From assembly GCA_946902985.2 (NCBI GenBank), contig OX336389.2, forward strand, positions 344,074,444 to 344,138,443: a stretch of DNA of 64,000 nucleotides. The letters run 5' to 3'. The position numbers were made by a program, and so were the translations under genes. The notes below the pieces were generated by a model. The model saw only the letters and a program-made list of their open reading frames with translations, was not told the origin of the DNA and ran no database searches. Source of the stretch: Meconema thalassinum. Taxonomy: Eukaryota > Arthropoda > Insecta > Orthoptera > Tettigoniidae. The number at the start of each line of letters is the position of its first letter. The first letter of the stretch is position 1. Below are positions 52,901-64,000 of this stretch, piece by piece.

Positions 52901-53850
52901 CAACAGCTTTCTTACGTTTGATCCATGCTGGCAAATCAATGTATGATGATGCTCGAAGGGGATTATATTTATTCATGTTGGTTCCTAAATAAAGTACTTC
53001 AACCAACGCCCAGCCTGACTCCCTTTCCTGGAACTCTTCACTCTTCACAATGATAGCACTTGAAATATTTTGGTATATATCACTAATATTAGTTGATTCG
53101 CTAACAATTATGTTTTTTGTATTAAAAGATTTGATATCTGTAATTTCACCTTCGCTCCCAGTTTTTACATAGAGTCCAAAAAGTTCAAAATTCATTTTAA
53201 ATGTTTTATGCTCTAATAAAACATTACCTGCCAAGCCAAACACACTAGGTTTAACATTCTGTAAAAATGTTTCAATACTTTGAGTTTTTTCTTTACTATA
53301 AAGTCTATAACTAGCAATTCGACTTTTAAATGCACTACCAATTTGTTGAATATTTCCAGAATTTCTTTCATGGCAGGCGTTATTTTTATAATGAATAACT
53401 GCGTAAATGTCCCTGAATCAATGAAGAAGGTATATCAATATTGCATACATCACAATGTGTTATCGAAGGTTCACCATTCTTCTTGCTTTTTGTTGCACAA
53501 CTATTTTCACAATCTTGAGAACGTTTACGCTTTTGAGCATCACATTCATTTAAAGGTTCCGTGCTAGTTGATGGTTTTACAGATTTCAATACCTGTTGTT
53601 CTCCATGCACTTCAACCATGTGGGATTGATATCGCTTTACAGCAGAAAAACCAAGTTCGCAAACTGAACACGAAAATGGTGCTGAACTAACATGCATTAA
53701 ATTTACATGACGTGCAAGGTTATCTTGTCTGTTAAATGTGGTAGCACAATGACTGCAAACAAACATTTTAATGTCATGTTTAGCATTTGCGTGCCGTTGA
53801 AGGTTGTCAGGTCTTGAGAACTGTTTCTTACAGTCACCACACTTGAACAT
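49969..53850 (-). pseudogene. DNA polymerase B with N-terminal C2H2 zinc fingers (P2)
   Basis: Read on the minus strand from ATG 53850, just after a splice acceptor (TTTTATAG, 53872). Three C2H2 fingers (FKCGDCKKQF, FVCSHCATTF, FSCSVCELGF; 53640-53845) precede a domain with DDACFAWAV and HYCWIKHL, another finger (LCDGCLLYF, about 52540) and the polymerase. Exonuclease motifs: YADFEA, NGSKYDNHFIVKEF, YLKTDVLLLADVF. Polymerase motifs: DANNQYGWAM (A), NNSVFGKTMEN (B), YTDTDAF (C). This is the protein-primed family B type that defines Polintons. Breaks: frame changes near 53390 and 52290, and an in-frame TGA at 50692-50694 right after motif B. It therefore copied the element once but is now dead here. 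Confidence 0.9.
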
Positions 53851-54083
53851 GATGATCACTTTCGAAATTACCTATAAAATAAAGAAATCATATATGTTAA
53901 TAAATGATAAAACAAAGTACAATATAAATAGTTTAATTATATTCCAGTCAATGGTTATAGCAGGGTATTTAAATCGATCATCTGTGAACTCCTAGCAAGT
54001 CTAACTTCATGTAGTTCTAACTGGGGGGTTACTATATACCACTGTCACTGACAGCTAGCGGTGAACACTGGAACTTGATAGAG

Positions 54084-54480
54084 TGGTAGAAACCAGCGGT
54101 CGTCAGTTAAGTTAGCTAGGTGTGACGTCATAGCCAGTCTTAAAGCAAGTCTAAACTTGTAGAACATGTCACGTGATAGAAACCAGTGATCGCCAGTTAA
54201 GTGAGCTAAGTGTGACGTCATAGCCAGTCTTAAAACAAGTCTAAACTTGTAGAACATGTCACGTGATAGAAACCAACAGCCACGAGTTAAGTGAGCTAAA
54301 TGTGACGTCATAGTCAGCCTTAAAACAAGTCTAAACTTGTAGAACATGTCACGTGATAGAAACCAGCAGCCACCAGTTAAGTGAGCTAAGTGTGACGTCA
54401 TAGTCAGTCATAAAGCAAGTCTAAACTTGTAAAACATATCACGTGACAAGGTTAAGTAAGGTAAAGTTAGGTTATGTTAG
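54084..54480 (-). repeat. Four tandem 90-bp CRE/E-box units upstream of the polymerase gene
   Basis: TGACGTCA occurs at 54123, 54213, 54303 and 54393, exactly 90 bp apart. Each unit also carries CAGTC, CTAAACTTGTAGAACATGTC and CACGTGA. TGACGTCA is a perfect palindromic cAMP-response/ATF element and CACGTG an E-box. It lies between the leader exons in the right TIR and the zinc finger-polymerase gene. Related single copies at 22789, 46390 and 47150. Confidence 0.85.
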
Positions 54481-54711
54481 GTGAACTGAGGTTAAGACTT
54501 TAAATATTCCCTCTGTCACTAACACCTAGCAATGAACATTCAGACATTATAGAGCGGTAATCAAAATCTAACCTACAAATTTAGCTTTACACACCATGAT
54601 CAAGTAGTTCCAACTTTTGACTGCCAAGTATACCATTTTCACTGACATGTAGTGGTGAACATTGGAAAAATATCACTCTAAATGTTTAAAAGTTATTAGA
54701 GGGGCACTTAC

Positions 54712-54787
54712 CTTTTTATAATTTATCAACTGCTGCCACTGAATGAACATATTATAGGAATCTGGTAACCTACAGGTACCCAATTAT
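54712..54787 (-). other. Predicted leader exon in P2
   Basis: 76-nt exon with acceptor TTTGTTTACAG and donor AAAAG|GTAAGTG. The start ATAATTGGGTACCTGTAGG is similar to exon A of P1 (ATAACTGGTATACCTTACATG) but stops appear in every useful frame, so it would be non-coding. A further donor TTGCAAG|GTAAGTAC at 54917 ends an outer exon inside or near the TIR. A (TCAA)n tract at 54797-54842 lies in the intron. Confidence 0.5.
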
Positions 54788-54796
54788 CTGTAAACA

Positions 54797-54847
<51 letters not shown>

Positions 54848-55007
54848 ACATTCCAATCAATAACTTCAACATCAATTAGTAATAAAAGACTACAATCCAT
54901 TAATAATAAGTACTTACCTTGCAAAAATAATTCAATGATTTTCTACCAAAAAGGCTTTTTACAACTCTTGAGCAGTAATAGAGCACTGTTCACTCAAAGC
55001 GAGTAAT

Positions 55008-56558
55008 AATGACTGACAGTAGGGAAATATATGACACCTCTCTTATATAAACTCTCATCGCTCGTGTCAGCAGTTTTTTGCAGATCATTGCAATTCCTTT
55101 CCCAATACAGCTGAGAGTCCAAAGTACACTAGGAACACCTGTGTGGTATCCAATTACTGCTGACTTTGTATGATCATCACCCATTGTCTTGATCAACACC
55201 TGGGGTTTCAAATTACTGCAGCGTTAGTTATAGCAATAGAACTGTGCGCTCTCTGCCATGTGAGCAACATGACACCGGAAGGAACACCTGTGTAATATCC
55301 AATGACTGCTAACTTTGCATGATCATCACCCATTGTCTTGATGAACACCTGAGGTTTCAAATTACTGCACCGTTAGTCATAGCAACAGAACCTTGCGCAC
55401 TCTGTCATGTCTGTAATATGACACAGGAAATAACAAGTCGGTTTACTGCACGTACCATCTCCTCAGTTTTATTATCTTAAGAATGTGCATTATTCTCTTT
55501 CAACTACAAATGACACATCCATCCACCAAGTTAGGTCTCTTGGCCTGTCCACAAATTACATGTGGCCCGTGTTCTAGGGTGTGTTCATTAACCCTAGCAC
55601 TAGAACATATTCATCCAACAAGTTTTGCACTTACCCCTTGACATGTCCTCTATCTATCATGTTTTACACTTACACGAACCAAAACATAATGTGACTTGTT
55701 AGCTTACATGTGGTTTTTACTTGGAGGACGGTAATAAGGTCATCTCACACGTGTTCACATGTATTTCGTCACTTTCCTTTCATATCCTTATCACATTATA
55801 GTAGTGGGGGACTGGTGAACAACGCCAGTTCAACACACTGCTTTACACGCAAAATGTAGTTAGGCCCTTTGACATAATTTAAATACATTCATGGGCTAGT
55901 CCGTAGGGACCAGTCCAAAGGAACTCATCCACAAGGACTCGTCAACAAGGACTTGTCCACAAGGACCTGTCAACAAGGACTCGTCCACAAGGACTCGTCA
56001 ACAAGGACCTGTCGACAAGGACTCGTCCACAAGGACTCGTCAACAAGGACCCGTCAACAATGACTCGTCAACAAGGACTCGTCCACAAGGACCTGTCAAC
56101 AAGGACTCGTCAACAATGACCTGTCAACAATGACCCGTTAGGTTGGGATAGGTTAGGTTACACTACAGCCGCCATCTTTTAAAAAGCCCGCCCTCTTACA
56201 AAAGCTATGAGTGGGCATGCGTAAAAGCAAACAACAAGCATGTTAATTCATATTGGCTATCCATCGTATACATGTCTCTTGTGTAGTACAACGTTTAATT
56301 CCATATTGGCATTCAAACTCTCACATGTTGCACTTGGAAAGCGATATTTTTCTAAAAAATTGAATTTTCACCCCTAGTAGGGGTAGGGTTTATTTTGGGG
56401 TGGAAATATGTTGTCCATTGGAAAGGGGGTATCAGCCCGAGTTCAATGACACCTCATTCGTCAAAATCCGACCATGCGTTCGAGAGATATCGTGCCGCCG
56501 CCATCTTGTGAGGAGGGTGAGTAGGAGGAGGGGCCAGAACCCGTAAAAATACACTACT
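55008..56558 (-). repeat. P2 right terminal inverted repeat
   Basis: Mirror of the left end with fewer units of the 15-bp array (about 55915-56140), which accounts for its shorter length. The TIR ORF of 73 codons is only the mirror of a similar frame in the left TIR and is not called. Confidence 0.85.
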
Positions 56559-56564
56559 CATATC

Positions 56565-57290
56565 AGCAAATTGAAGTTCTCCATTTGAAGCATTACATTT
56601 TTTATTAAGTTTACTGTTTCAACATACAAACTTGCATGTGTTGTAGGAATTTGCTGTTCATCAGTGTTAGCCATGGCATAAAGGAGGGAAGAGGTTCATT
56701 ATCCTGCGCTATAGCCTACTGTTATGCCTTGGCAAGAAAGAAGAAAGGAACATGCCTCAACACGTACTTTTAGGAGGACCAGATTTGATTACTGTATTTT
56801 TCCTAAGTGTGATCTTGACACTCGCTGTTATTTTTCTTCGTTGACAACTTTTTAAATAAAACATGATGATTTCTAGCAGTATTGAGTGTTTTTCTTGTTT
56901 TTCATTGAACATCCTATTTCTCCTTCCCCTTCACAGCATTTACTGTATTAGTGTGCGTTGATTTTTTTGATGTACTTACTGTATTTCACCCTGCAAAAAT
57001 TGGTGAACTGGATATATTTTAAAGGGAATATGAATGAACTACTGTATAGAAATTTTGTAATATCCAATTATTTTTCTGAAATTTAAGTCTCCTAATGAAT
57101 TTGGCACTAATTGCACTAACACTTTTAGTGTGATCTGGTTACATCACCTGTTCCCTTAGCATTCTCTCTTAACATTTTACTATTATTGCTAACAGCATGA
57201 AGCATTTTAAGATATGAATATTCTCCCTTCCCAGTACTTTTCCTTTGTTGTTTATTCTAATAACTAATTGTTTATAGGCCTAATTGGGCC
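56565..57290. other. Host flank right of P2, no gene
   Basis: AT-rich, no ORF or RNA gene that I can support. Its end (57231-57290, 'gtacttttcctttgttg' onward) is repeated at 57804-57862. Confidence 0.4.
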
Positions 57291-57621
57291 TGAAAATGAA
57301 AATCCACAGCCTGCTTCCAGTCTCCGACCGGGTCAGGAATGGAATGAATGAAGCCCCCATCTAGAGGCGAGGATATGAACTGTGCCGGCTGCCGAGGCCT
57401 GACGCACTCCTCTGGGGCAATGATTAAATGAATGACAGATGAAATGAAATGATAGTGGAGAGTGTTGCTGGAATGAAATTTTGACAGGGAAAACCGGAGT
57501 ACCCGGAGAAAAACCTGTCTGCCTCCGCTTTGTCCAGCACAGATCTCACATGGAGTGACCGGGATTTGAACCACGGACCCAGCGGTGAGAGGCCGGCATG
57601 CTGCCGCCTAAGCCACGGAGG
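57291..57621 (-). mobile_element. SINE S1, full copy
   Basis: Inverted copy of the 38167-38498 SINE, ending at its head 'aagccacggaggg'. B box visible as 'ggatttgaacc' on the plus strand near 57564. Confidence 0.85.
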
Positions 57622-57862
57622 GTTAATTGGGCCTGAAAATGAAAATCCACAGCCTGCTTCCAGTCTCCGACCGGGTCAGGAATGAAATGAATGAAGCCCC
57701 CATCTAGCGGCGAGGATATGAACTGTGCCGGCTGCCGAGGCCTGACGCACTCCTCTGGGGCAATGATTAAATGAATGACAGATGAAATGAAATGATAGTG
57801 GAGAGTACTTTTCCTTTGTTGTTTATTCTAATAACTAATTGTTTATAGGCCTAATTGGGCCT
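57622..57862 (-). mobile_element. SINE S1, partial tandem copy plus duplicated flank
   Basis: Starts with the same tail junction ('ttgggcctgaaaatg') and stops within the body at about 57803, then resumes the 57231-57290 flank. The arrangement is a tandem duplication of flank plus SINE that broke inside the SINE. Confidence 0.75.
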
Positions 57863-58369
57863 ATTGTGGTTAATTGGAAGGGACCATTTTTTTAAGGTGA
57901 GTAATAATATGCTGCAGGCCTTTTAGTAGTCGAATTCTTGTCACCAATGCAATATGCTCCAATTGCAACTGAAAGAAATGTAAACATGTAAATTATTGAT
58001 GAGGTCATGTCCTAAAATAGGGGCAGATAAGCTCGTAGTTCCACCCCTTAAAACAACAATAACTAACTAACATGTCCTAAATGCTGTGATTGTTCATTTC
58101 AGATTTCTGGAATTCACAATTTCCCACTTTGGTATTATTTAAAAAAAAACTGTTATTGGTATTTTGAATGTGATTTATTTCTAGTAGATCATATGATTAT
58201 CTCCACACTTAAAAACGTGCTATAAGTAATGGGAAGATTGTGATTTTCGGAACATTGAAGTGGGCAGAGCATTTAGGACGACAATATTTAGCGGAACGAG
58301 GGGAAGGGGTGGGGGTAGGCTACCCGCACGGCCGTGCTACACGTCAACTGGTACTGCAGTCAAACACCA
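57863..58369. other. No gene recognised
   Basis: Non-coding flank; the last 13 bases (58357-58369) are the left target-site copy of the next SINE. Confidence 0.4.
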
Positions 58370-58602
58370 TAATAATAATAATAATGTTATTGGTTTTACG
58401 TCCCTTTTAACTACACTGGCTTTTAGAGACGCCGGGGTGCCGGAATTTTGCCCCGAAGGGGATCTTTAACGTGCCAGTAAATCTACTGACACGGCTCCCT
58501 CGCATTTGCGCACCCTCAAATGCCAGCTGACTGCGCCAGGTTTCGAACCTGCAACCTTGGGATCAGCAAGCGAGAACGTTACCCCTGACCCACGCAGCCA
58601 GA
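58370..58602 (-). mobile_element. tRNA-derived SINE (family S2)
   Basis: Perfect 13-bp duplication CAGTCAAACACCA at 58357-58369 and 58603-58615. Read on the minus strand it has a tRNA-like head with B box GGTTCGAAACC and ends in an (ATT)n tail. A second copy is at 63737-63961. Confidence 0.9.
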
Positions 58603-58689
58603 CAGTCAAACACCAGACAGCGCTGAAGTCTTAGGTGCCAAGAATTAGCATGGCTGTCGGCTATCTGTAGTAGTAGGTAATCTGTGCGT

Positions 58690-59273
58690 GGAACTGCGCT
58701 GACCGGGGACGTATAGTCTTTAGTCACGAGCCCCGTTTCCAACGGTACCCTGACGACAACCGCAGACGTGTTTGGAGACGTCCAGGCCAGCGTGGGGATC
58801 CTGCCTTGACTATCGCACGCCACACAGCCTCCCCCCCCCCCCCCCCCCAACAGGAGGTGCATCTCCTTTGATAGCTGGACCCCCTGGTAGTCATTCCTGC
58901 CACACTGACAGCACAGCGGTATGTTGATGACATTCTACGTTCGGTTGTGTTACCGTTCCTCCAGCGACATCCAGGCCTTACTTTCCAACAGGATAATGCC
59001 CGGCCGCACACGGCACGTGTTGCTATGGACTGTCTTCAAGCTTGCCCTATCCTTCCTTGGCCAACTCGGTCGTCTAATCTCTCTCCCATAGAGCACATTT
59101 GGGACGTCATGGGAAGGCGATTACGAACATCCCGGAATGTTGCCGATTTAGCCCAACAGTTGGAGACCATTTGGCACGAAATTCCGCAGGACACCATCCG
59201 GGAACTTTATCAGTCCATGCCACGTAGAGTGACAACTTGCATCCAGGCCAGGGCTGGACCATCACGTTATTGA
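58690..59273 (+). pseudogene. Tc1-like transposase remnant
   Basis: The C-terminal part of a DDE transposase: FQQDNARPHTARVAMD gives the second catalytic Asp and NLSPIEHIWDVMGRRL the third acidic residue (Glu). The upstream half (FSHEPRFQRYPDD, VWRRPGQ) is interrupted by a run of about 18 C at 58832-58849 and frame changes. Terminal inverted repeats were not found. The element moved by cut-and-paste once; this copy is dead. Confidence 0.8.
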
Positions 59274-59564
59274 CGTCCTCACTTTGTAACGCTCTAACTC
59301 TGCAATAAATCATTCGATTGTTGTTCTGCTCTTTTGATCGTTTATTTTTCTATGTCTGTTCCTCACATCCACCGATTTTTATCGCCATCGGACAATTCCT
59401 TCTTGGTGCGTCGTTTTTTGTTGTTGTTATACAGTGTATATTTCATTAAAATCCCGTATCACACGACATTCGCTGGCAAGGATGCTGTTGTGATAGGTGG
59501 TACAAAATCCTGTATGATTCTGTCCATCCTCGTCAGTACACGTGCTGTTACGACTGAAGTATAG

Positions 59565-62298
59565 CATATTACCGAAATCAATCAATTTGATATCCTCTGC
59601 CTCTCAGAAACATGGTTGTCAGACTTCGTATCTTGTGGGGAACTTCCGTTTTCATCTGAGTTCAATGTGTTTCGGCGCGACAGATCCTCAAGGGGTGGTG
59701 GTGTTGCAATCGCAGTTCATAACAAACTGAAGGCAAAACATCGGCCTGACTTAGAAACTTCCTGCGAAATAATATGGGTTGAGATTATTATCCCAAAAAG
59801 GAAGAATTTACTCGTAGGTTGCTTCTACCGCCCACCTTCCAGCAAAATTGACACCTTAGAAGAATGTTTCAACTCTACTGTTCTTGCCCTCAATCAAGAA
59901 AATGAAATAGTGTTGCTAGGCGATTTTAACTCCCATATCTCCTGGACATCAATAGACAATGGTACCATACACTCTCCCCAAATAGATACTTTCATTTTAT
60001 CAAATTTTATAAACGGTCTAAATCTGAAACAGTTCAATCTACACCCAACAAGGAAATCCGAAACACTGGACCTCATATTTTCAACCCTGCGTAATGTCAC
60101 TGTGACCGTTGGAAGAAATATCCTGAACACCGAGCATAGCTCAATAGAAGCCACTCTCCCCGTCCCAGCCAGCAGACATAAACATAGCCCCACCACCGAT
60201 AAGAAAGCTTTCCCTCTTTGGAGAAAGGTCGACTGGCAAGCTGTCAATCAGGATTTATCATCTCTACCCTGGTGCCTGCTAACAGCTGAGAGAGACGTAA
60301 ACAGCGCAGTGGCCTTGTTTGAGGATTTACTTTACTCTGCCATTAAACAACACGTTCCTTTCTCCGTACCCAAATCCAACAAATACCCGCACTGGCTAAG
60401 TCAAAACACCAAACTCCTTCTCCAAAACAAAACTCGAGCGTGGTCACTGTGGAAATCAGTTCCTAATCCTCATACACGCAATGTATTTATTCACCTACGG
60501 AAAATTTCAAGAGTTCATATGACAGAAGATTACAACCGCTACATTTCTTCCATAACAGGAAATCTCAAGAACAACCCGAAGAAGTTCTGGACACTTATAT
60601 CATCCCGTAGAAAGACTCCCAGAATTCCACTTAACCTAAACCTCCATAATGAAGAAATCCCATTCGAATTGAGGTCCACACATTTCATTGAATATTTCCA
60701 TTCAACCTTTTCAGTTCCCGTGCCAATCCCCAGTCCCCCTCAACTTACTAGCGTCTGTTCTGATTCACTGTCTCAAATTTCAACGACCCCCGATGAAATC
60801 CAAAATATTTTAAAAAGTCTGCCCGCAAACAGATCTACCGGACCATCAGACATAAGCCCTATATTCCTGAAAAACACCTCTGCATCTCTCAGCATCCCCT
60901 TATTCATGATACTCAACTGGTGCATGACTTCCGGCACTTTTCCTGACTCATGGAAAAGAGCTGATGTCACACCTGTCTTTAAATTAGGCAGCAAGCATGA
61001 AATTTCCTCATACAGACCTATATCTATCGTCCCTATACTCTCTTCAGTCTTCGAAAGGATAATACATTGCCGTCTCCTCACTTTCACCAAACCACACCTC
61101 TCAGAAGAACAACATGGCTTCGTCCCTGGAAAATCATGTTTAACAAATCTGACTGTTCTGAACCATCACATAATTTCTGCAATAGATCAAAAATCTCAGC
61201 TAGATGTAATCTACGTCGACCTGGCCAAAGCATTTGATTCCGTGAACCACTTCCTTCTCCTCCACAAGCTTGCTTCACGATACAACGTACATGGATCCTT
61301 CCTGTCCAATAGGCAACAACGGGTAGTGCTTCCAGGGTCTGTATCGTCCTGGCTCCCAGTCTTATCAGGAGTAACTCAGGGCAGTATCCTGGGACCCCTT
61401 CTCTTCGTGCAGTATATGGACGATATAAACACATGTGTGCAAAATTCTCCGTGTTCCCTTCTTCTATACGCTGATGACCTCAAGATATTCAGAAAAATTT
61501 CCAATTCTGACGACCACGCTGACCTCCAGGAAGCAGTGAACTGATTGGTTCAACAAATGGAAGTTATCTCCAAATCCGAAAAAGTGCTTCAAAGTGTCTT
61601 TCTCACTACTGAAATCTGGAAATCAGGCGGACTATAAAATATGTGGAAATAAATTGGATACGGTTTCTCAGGTGAGAGATTTAGGTATTATTCACGATGA
61701 TAAACTGACATTCTCTCCCCACATTGACCAGTTCAGATCTCGCGCAATGCGCAGTCTCGGTATTCTATACAGATTCACAGAAATTAAAGACCTCACTGCA
61801 CTTAAATTATACTTCACCACATATGTTCTCCATATCCTAGATTTCTCTTCTCCAATTTGGTCTACTTCGGCTATAACCAATATTTCTAAATTGAACAGTG
61901 TCTTTAATTTCTTCATATCAATTGTCAAAGCTCGCAATCCTTCACTAAGGCACCTTGCCAAATCCGACATCCTAAATCAGCTCAATTTACTCGACCTGAG
62001 ATGCCGTCTACAATTTACTGACCTGTGTTTCCTACATAAAATTATGAATGGTTACACAAAATGTAACATGCTCCTAAGCTACTTCCCACTTCATGTTCCC
62101 TCCCGTTCAACACGCCAGAACCATTTACACCACATACCTCGCCCACGTCTTGAAGTACAGAAGCGCTCTATTTTCCACGGTCTACCTACCCTTAGCAACT
62201 CCCTTCCAAACATTGACATATTCTCTCCCTATCGAACATTCAAACATAACATTAGAAGATCCCTTTCACCCTCTTTTCCTAACCCCTCGCCCTCCTAA
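59565..62298 (+). pseudogene. Non-LTR endonuclease / reverse transcriptase
   Basis: 59565-61544 is open: endonuclease blocks FDILCLSETWLSD, GGGVAIAVHN, VGCFYRPPSS, LLGDFNSHISW, then reverse transcriptase blocks SYRPISIVPILSSVFERI, HGFVPGKSCLTNL, VDLAKAFDSVNH, GVTQGSILGPLLF and catalytic LLYADDLKIF. A stop at 61542-61544 and a frame change lead to 61594-62298, the RT thumb and C-terminal part (VSQVRDLGIIHDDKLTFS onward). The endonuclease N-terminus is missing. No RNase H. Broken and truncated. Confidence 0.85.
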
Positions 62299-62485
62299 TC
62301 ACTCACTACCCTAATCACTCCTTGCGTCCTTCCCGAGATTTATCCCTTCTGCCATCACTGCCAATTGTTACCTGTTATTGTTGTTGTTGTTTTTGTTAAT
62401 ATTATTTGAAATTGTTAAAATATTAGTGTAAAATGACCTTTCAAGGTTGTATCTAATAATTATTAAATAAATAAATAAAAATTAT
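59565..62485 (+). mobile_element. CR1/jockey-type non-LTR retrotransposon, 5'-truncated
   Basis: Starts abruptly inside the endonuclease domain and ends in a short TAAA repeat tail (62463-62480), the pattern of a 5'-truncated target-primed insertion. Two open frames cover it. Confidence 0.8.
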
Positions 62486-63736
62486 TCGCAAAGTTGTAGG
62501 AAATAAAATATGGAGGAGGGTTGTCGTCTGAGGGTAATATTTGCAGTTGATTCGCATTATTAGCGTGAAGTGGTCAGGAAACTTGCTTTAAATAAAGTTG
62601 AAAACATGCCAGACTCAATGAGTGCATTCCAATCGGTATTTAATACATATTACTGAAATCATTGGATATTTAGCCATACGAGTTATGATGTGCAACAATG
62701 ACCCTTCAAGCCTTTTGAAAAGGTGTAGAGTGGCATTGAGCCACTTTGCTGGTCTGAGGGTCCCGGGTTCAAGGCTATCCATGGGTGGTATTTTTTTCTT
62801 CTTTTTAATTATTTTATAATATCCTCCCTAGCTCGTACATCAAGTTTTCAACGTAGTTTTATTCACATGGTGTATGAATACTATTTAAATTATAATCATT
62901 GATAGGGAAAATTGTTCCCTTCACTCATTTAAATTTGTATTTCCCCTACTTCCCGTTCAGAACCATGGATGGATACTCTCTTATTATACAGTATAATACG
63001 CTAAGGCTAAGGAGTCTGTTTCACAAAACACAAGCTCCTAAACTAGAGGTAGTTAGAAGGTGTGGTTTGTACCAAAATCTTCCAAATCGTCTCAATAGAA
63101 CAGGAAAAATCTTGCATTTGTTGAAAAGTCAACGGAAATATATTTATTTGTTTATAAATTGCTTTTAAACAAATAAACAAGGTGATAGCCCCTGCGAGAA
63201 CTCTGTCGCCTACAGCCCGCATAGCACTGGAACTAGGCGGGTGGTCTGAACACATGGGGCGCGCACAACCCATTATGCGAGAGTTCTCGCACGGGTCCGC
63301 TAGTTCGTGATAATTATTAGAATTTTAATAGTACAGTATTTACTCCAGAATAATTATAATAATATAACACTTCCTGTATTGACTGTATATAGCAAGGGTT
63401 TTAGCACAGATGCCGTTTAAAGAAAATATAGTTTCATTCTGATGTACTGTATTTATTTCGTGAATCTAACCCCCCCTCCTCCGCCCCCCCCCCTCCCCCA
63501 CATAACAAAATATAGCCTATAGCGTATTTGTTTATATTGCCGCTAGGATTTCGACTAGAACGGGAGAATAATATCCCCCCAGTGGCACAACACCACATTA
63601 AGAGCCTTGGCCTACCAAGCGACTGTTGCTCAGCTATTAGGTCTACAGATTGCGGAGTGACGCGTTGTTAGCGCGACAGGTCCCCTCCGCCGTTAATCTT
63701 GGCTTTCGTGACCGGAGCGCTGCCTCTCTAATCAGA
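62486..63736. other. Right flank, no gene
   Basis: A tRNA-like fragment at about 62718-62795 ('gtggcattgagccac', 'gtcccgggttcaagg') may be a SINE relic. A C-rich tract lies at 63468-63500. No supported coding region. Confidence 0.4.
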
Positions 63737-63961
63737 GTTTGACTGGCTGCATTGCTCAGCGGTAACGTTCTCGCCTTCTCACCTGCTGTGCCCAAGGTTT
63801 CAGGCGCAGTCCGCTGGCATTTGAGGGTGCGAAATGTGAGGGAGCCGTGTCAGTAGGTTTATTGGCTCGTTAAGGATCCCCTTCGGGGCAAAATTCCGGC
63901 ATCCCGGCGTCTCTAAAATCCGTAGTATTTAAAAGGGACGTAAAACCAATAACATTATTAT
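63737..63961 (+). mobile_element. tRNA-derived SINE (family S2)
   Basis: Same family as 58370-58602, opposite orientation. Near-identical 11-bp flanks CTCTAATCAGA (63726-63736) and CTCTGATCAGA (63962-63972) mark the target-site duplication. The B box is degraded (GGTTTCAGGC). Confidence 0.8.
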
Positions 63962-64000
63962 CTCTGATCAGACAGTTACTCATTTGTCTTCACGAAGCTG

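Larger units (their letters stand above)
40388..56558. mobile_element. Polinton/Maverick element P2
   Basis: 16.2 kb, in the usual size range. Ends start AGTAGTGT and finish ACACTACT; the 6-bp duplication CATATC lies at 40382-40387 and 56559-56564. Terminal inverted repeats run about 1.6 kb (40388-42012; 55008-56558). Contains polymerase B, FLYWCH, IAP-fragment, exonuclease-like and PLA2-like genes. No integrase, packaging ATPase, maturation protease or capsid gene was recognised, and most frames are broken, so it is an old, defective copy. Confidence 0.9.

Noticed and set aside
54045..54401. 118-codon ORF with repeats of MTSHLAHLT
   Set aside because: By-product of the 90-bp regulatory repeat, whose length is a multiple of three.

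Overview
This is eukaryotic, intron-bearing, AT-rich DNA dominated by mobile elements. The tRNA-derived SINEs, RTE and CR1/jockey-type non-LTR elements, Ty3/Gypsy and Bel/Pao elements, Tc1 remnant and Polinton/Maverick elements point to an arthropod, most likely an insect and perhaps a polyneopteran (low confidence, from SINE style only). I found no intact single-copy host gene.

Two Polinton/Maverick-type elements organise the window. Element P1 (4825-30054) and element P2 (40388-56558) both have 5'-AG...CT-3' ends and perfect 6-bp target-site duplications (AATGGC and CATATC). P1 is a near-perfect giant palindrome. Its arms of about 4.4 kb each carry an IAP gene (two BIR domains plus RING), a 93-aa ORF and, in the right arm, a small spliced ORF. 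They surround a 2.9-kb spacer with a 12-13-bp minisatellite and a FLYWCH zinc-finger gene. P1 has no polymerase. P2 carries a broken protein-primed-type DNA polymerase B fused to C2H2 fingers, two broken FLYWCH genes, an IAP fragment, an exonuclease-like ORF, a phospholipase-A2-like ORF and a tRNA-Leu-like sequence inside 1.6-kb terminal inverted repeats. P1 and P2 share terminal motifs, leader-exon layout, a CRE/E-box module and minisatellites upstream of FLYWCH genes, so they are relatives.

P1 was later hit twice. A solo LTR (5223-9804, TSD ATCCC) itself contains an almost intact RTE element (6048-9398). A young Ty3/Gypsy element (12896-21856, TSD CCTT) splits the left IAP copy; it has a textbook UUUAAAC -1 frameshift site directly before the gag stop and an in-frame TAG between protease and RT.

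Between P1 and P2 lies an internally deleted Bel/Pao element (30157-39831) with unusually long 2.7-kb LTRs. The left flank (1-4818) has a decayed transposase-like gene, a hairpin MITE and SINEs. The right flank (56565-64000) has SINEs, a Tc1 remnant and a 5'-truncated non-LTR element.

The most interesting material is the P1/P2 family: virus-like DNA elements pairing an apoptosis-inhibitor gene with FLYWCH DNA-binding proteins whose genes sit directly downstream of related short tandem arrays, and which appear to use spliced leaders encoded in the terminal repeats.
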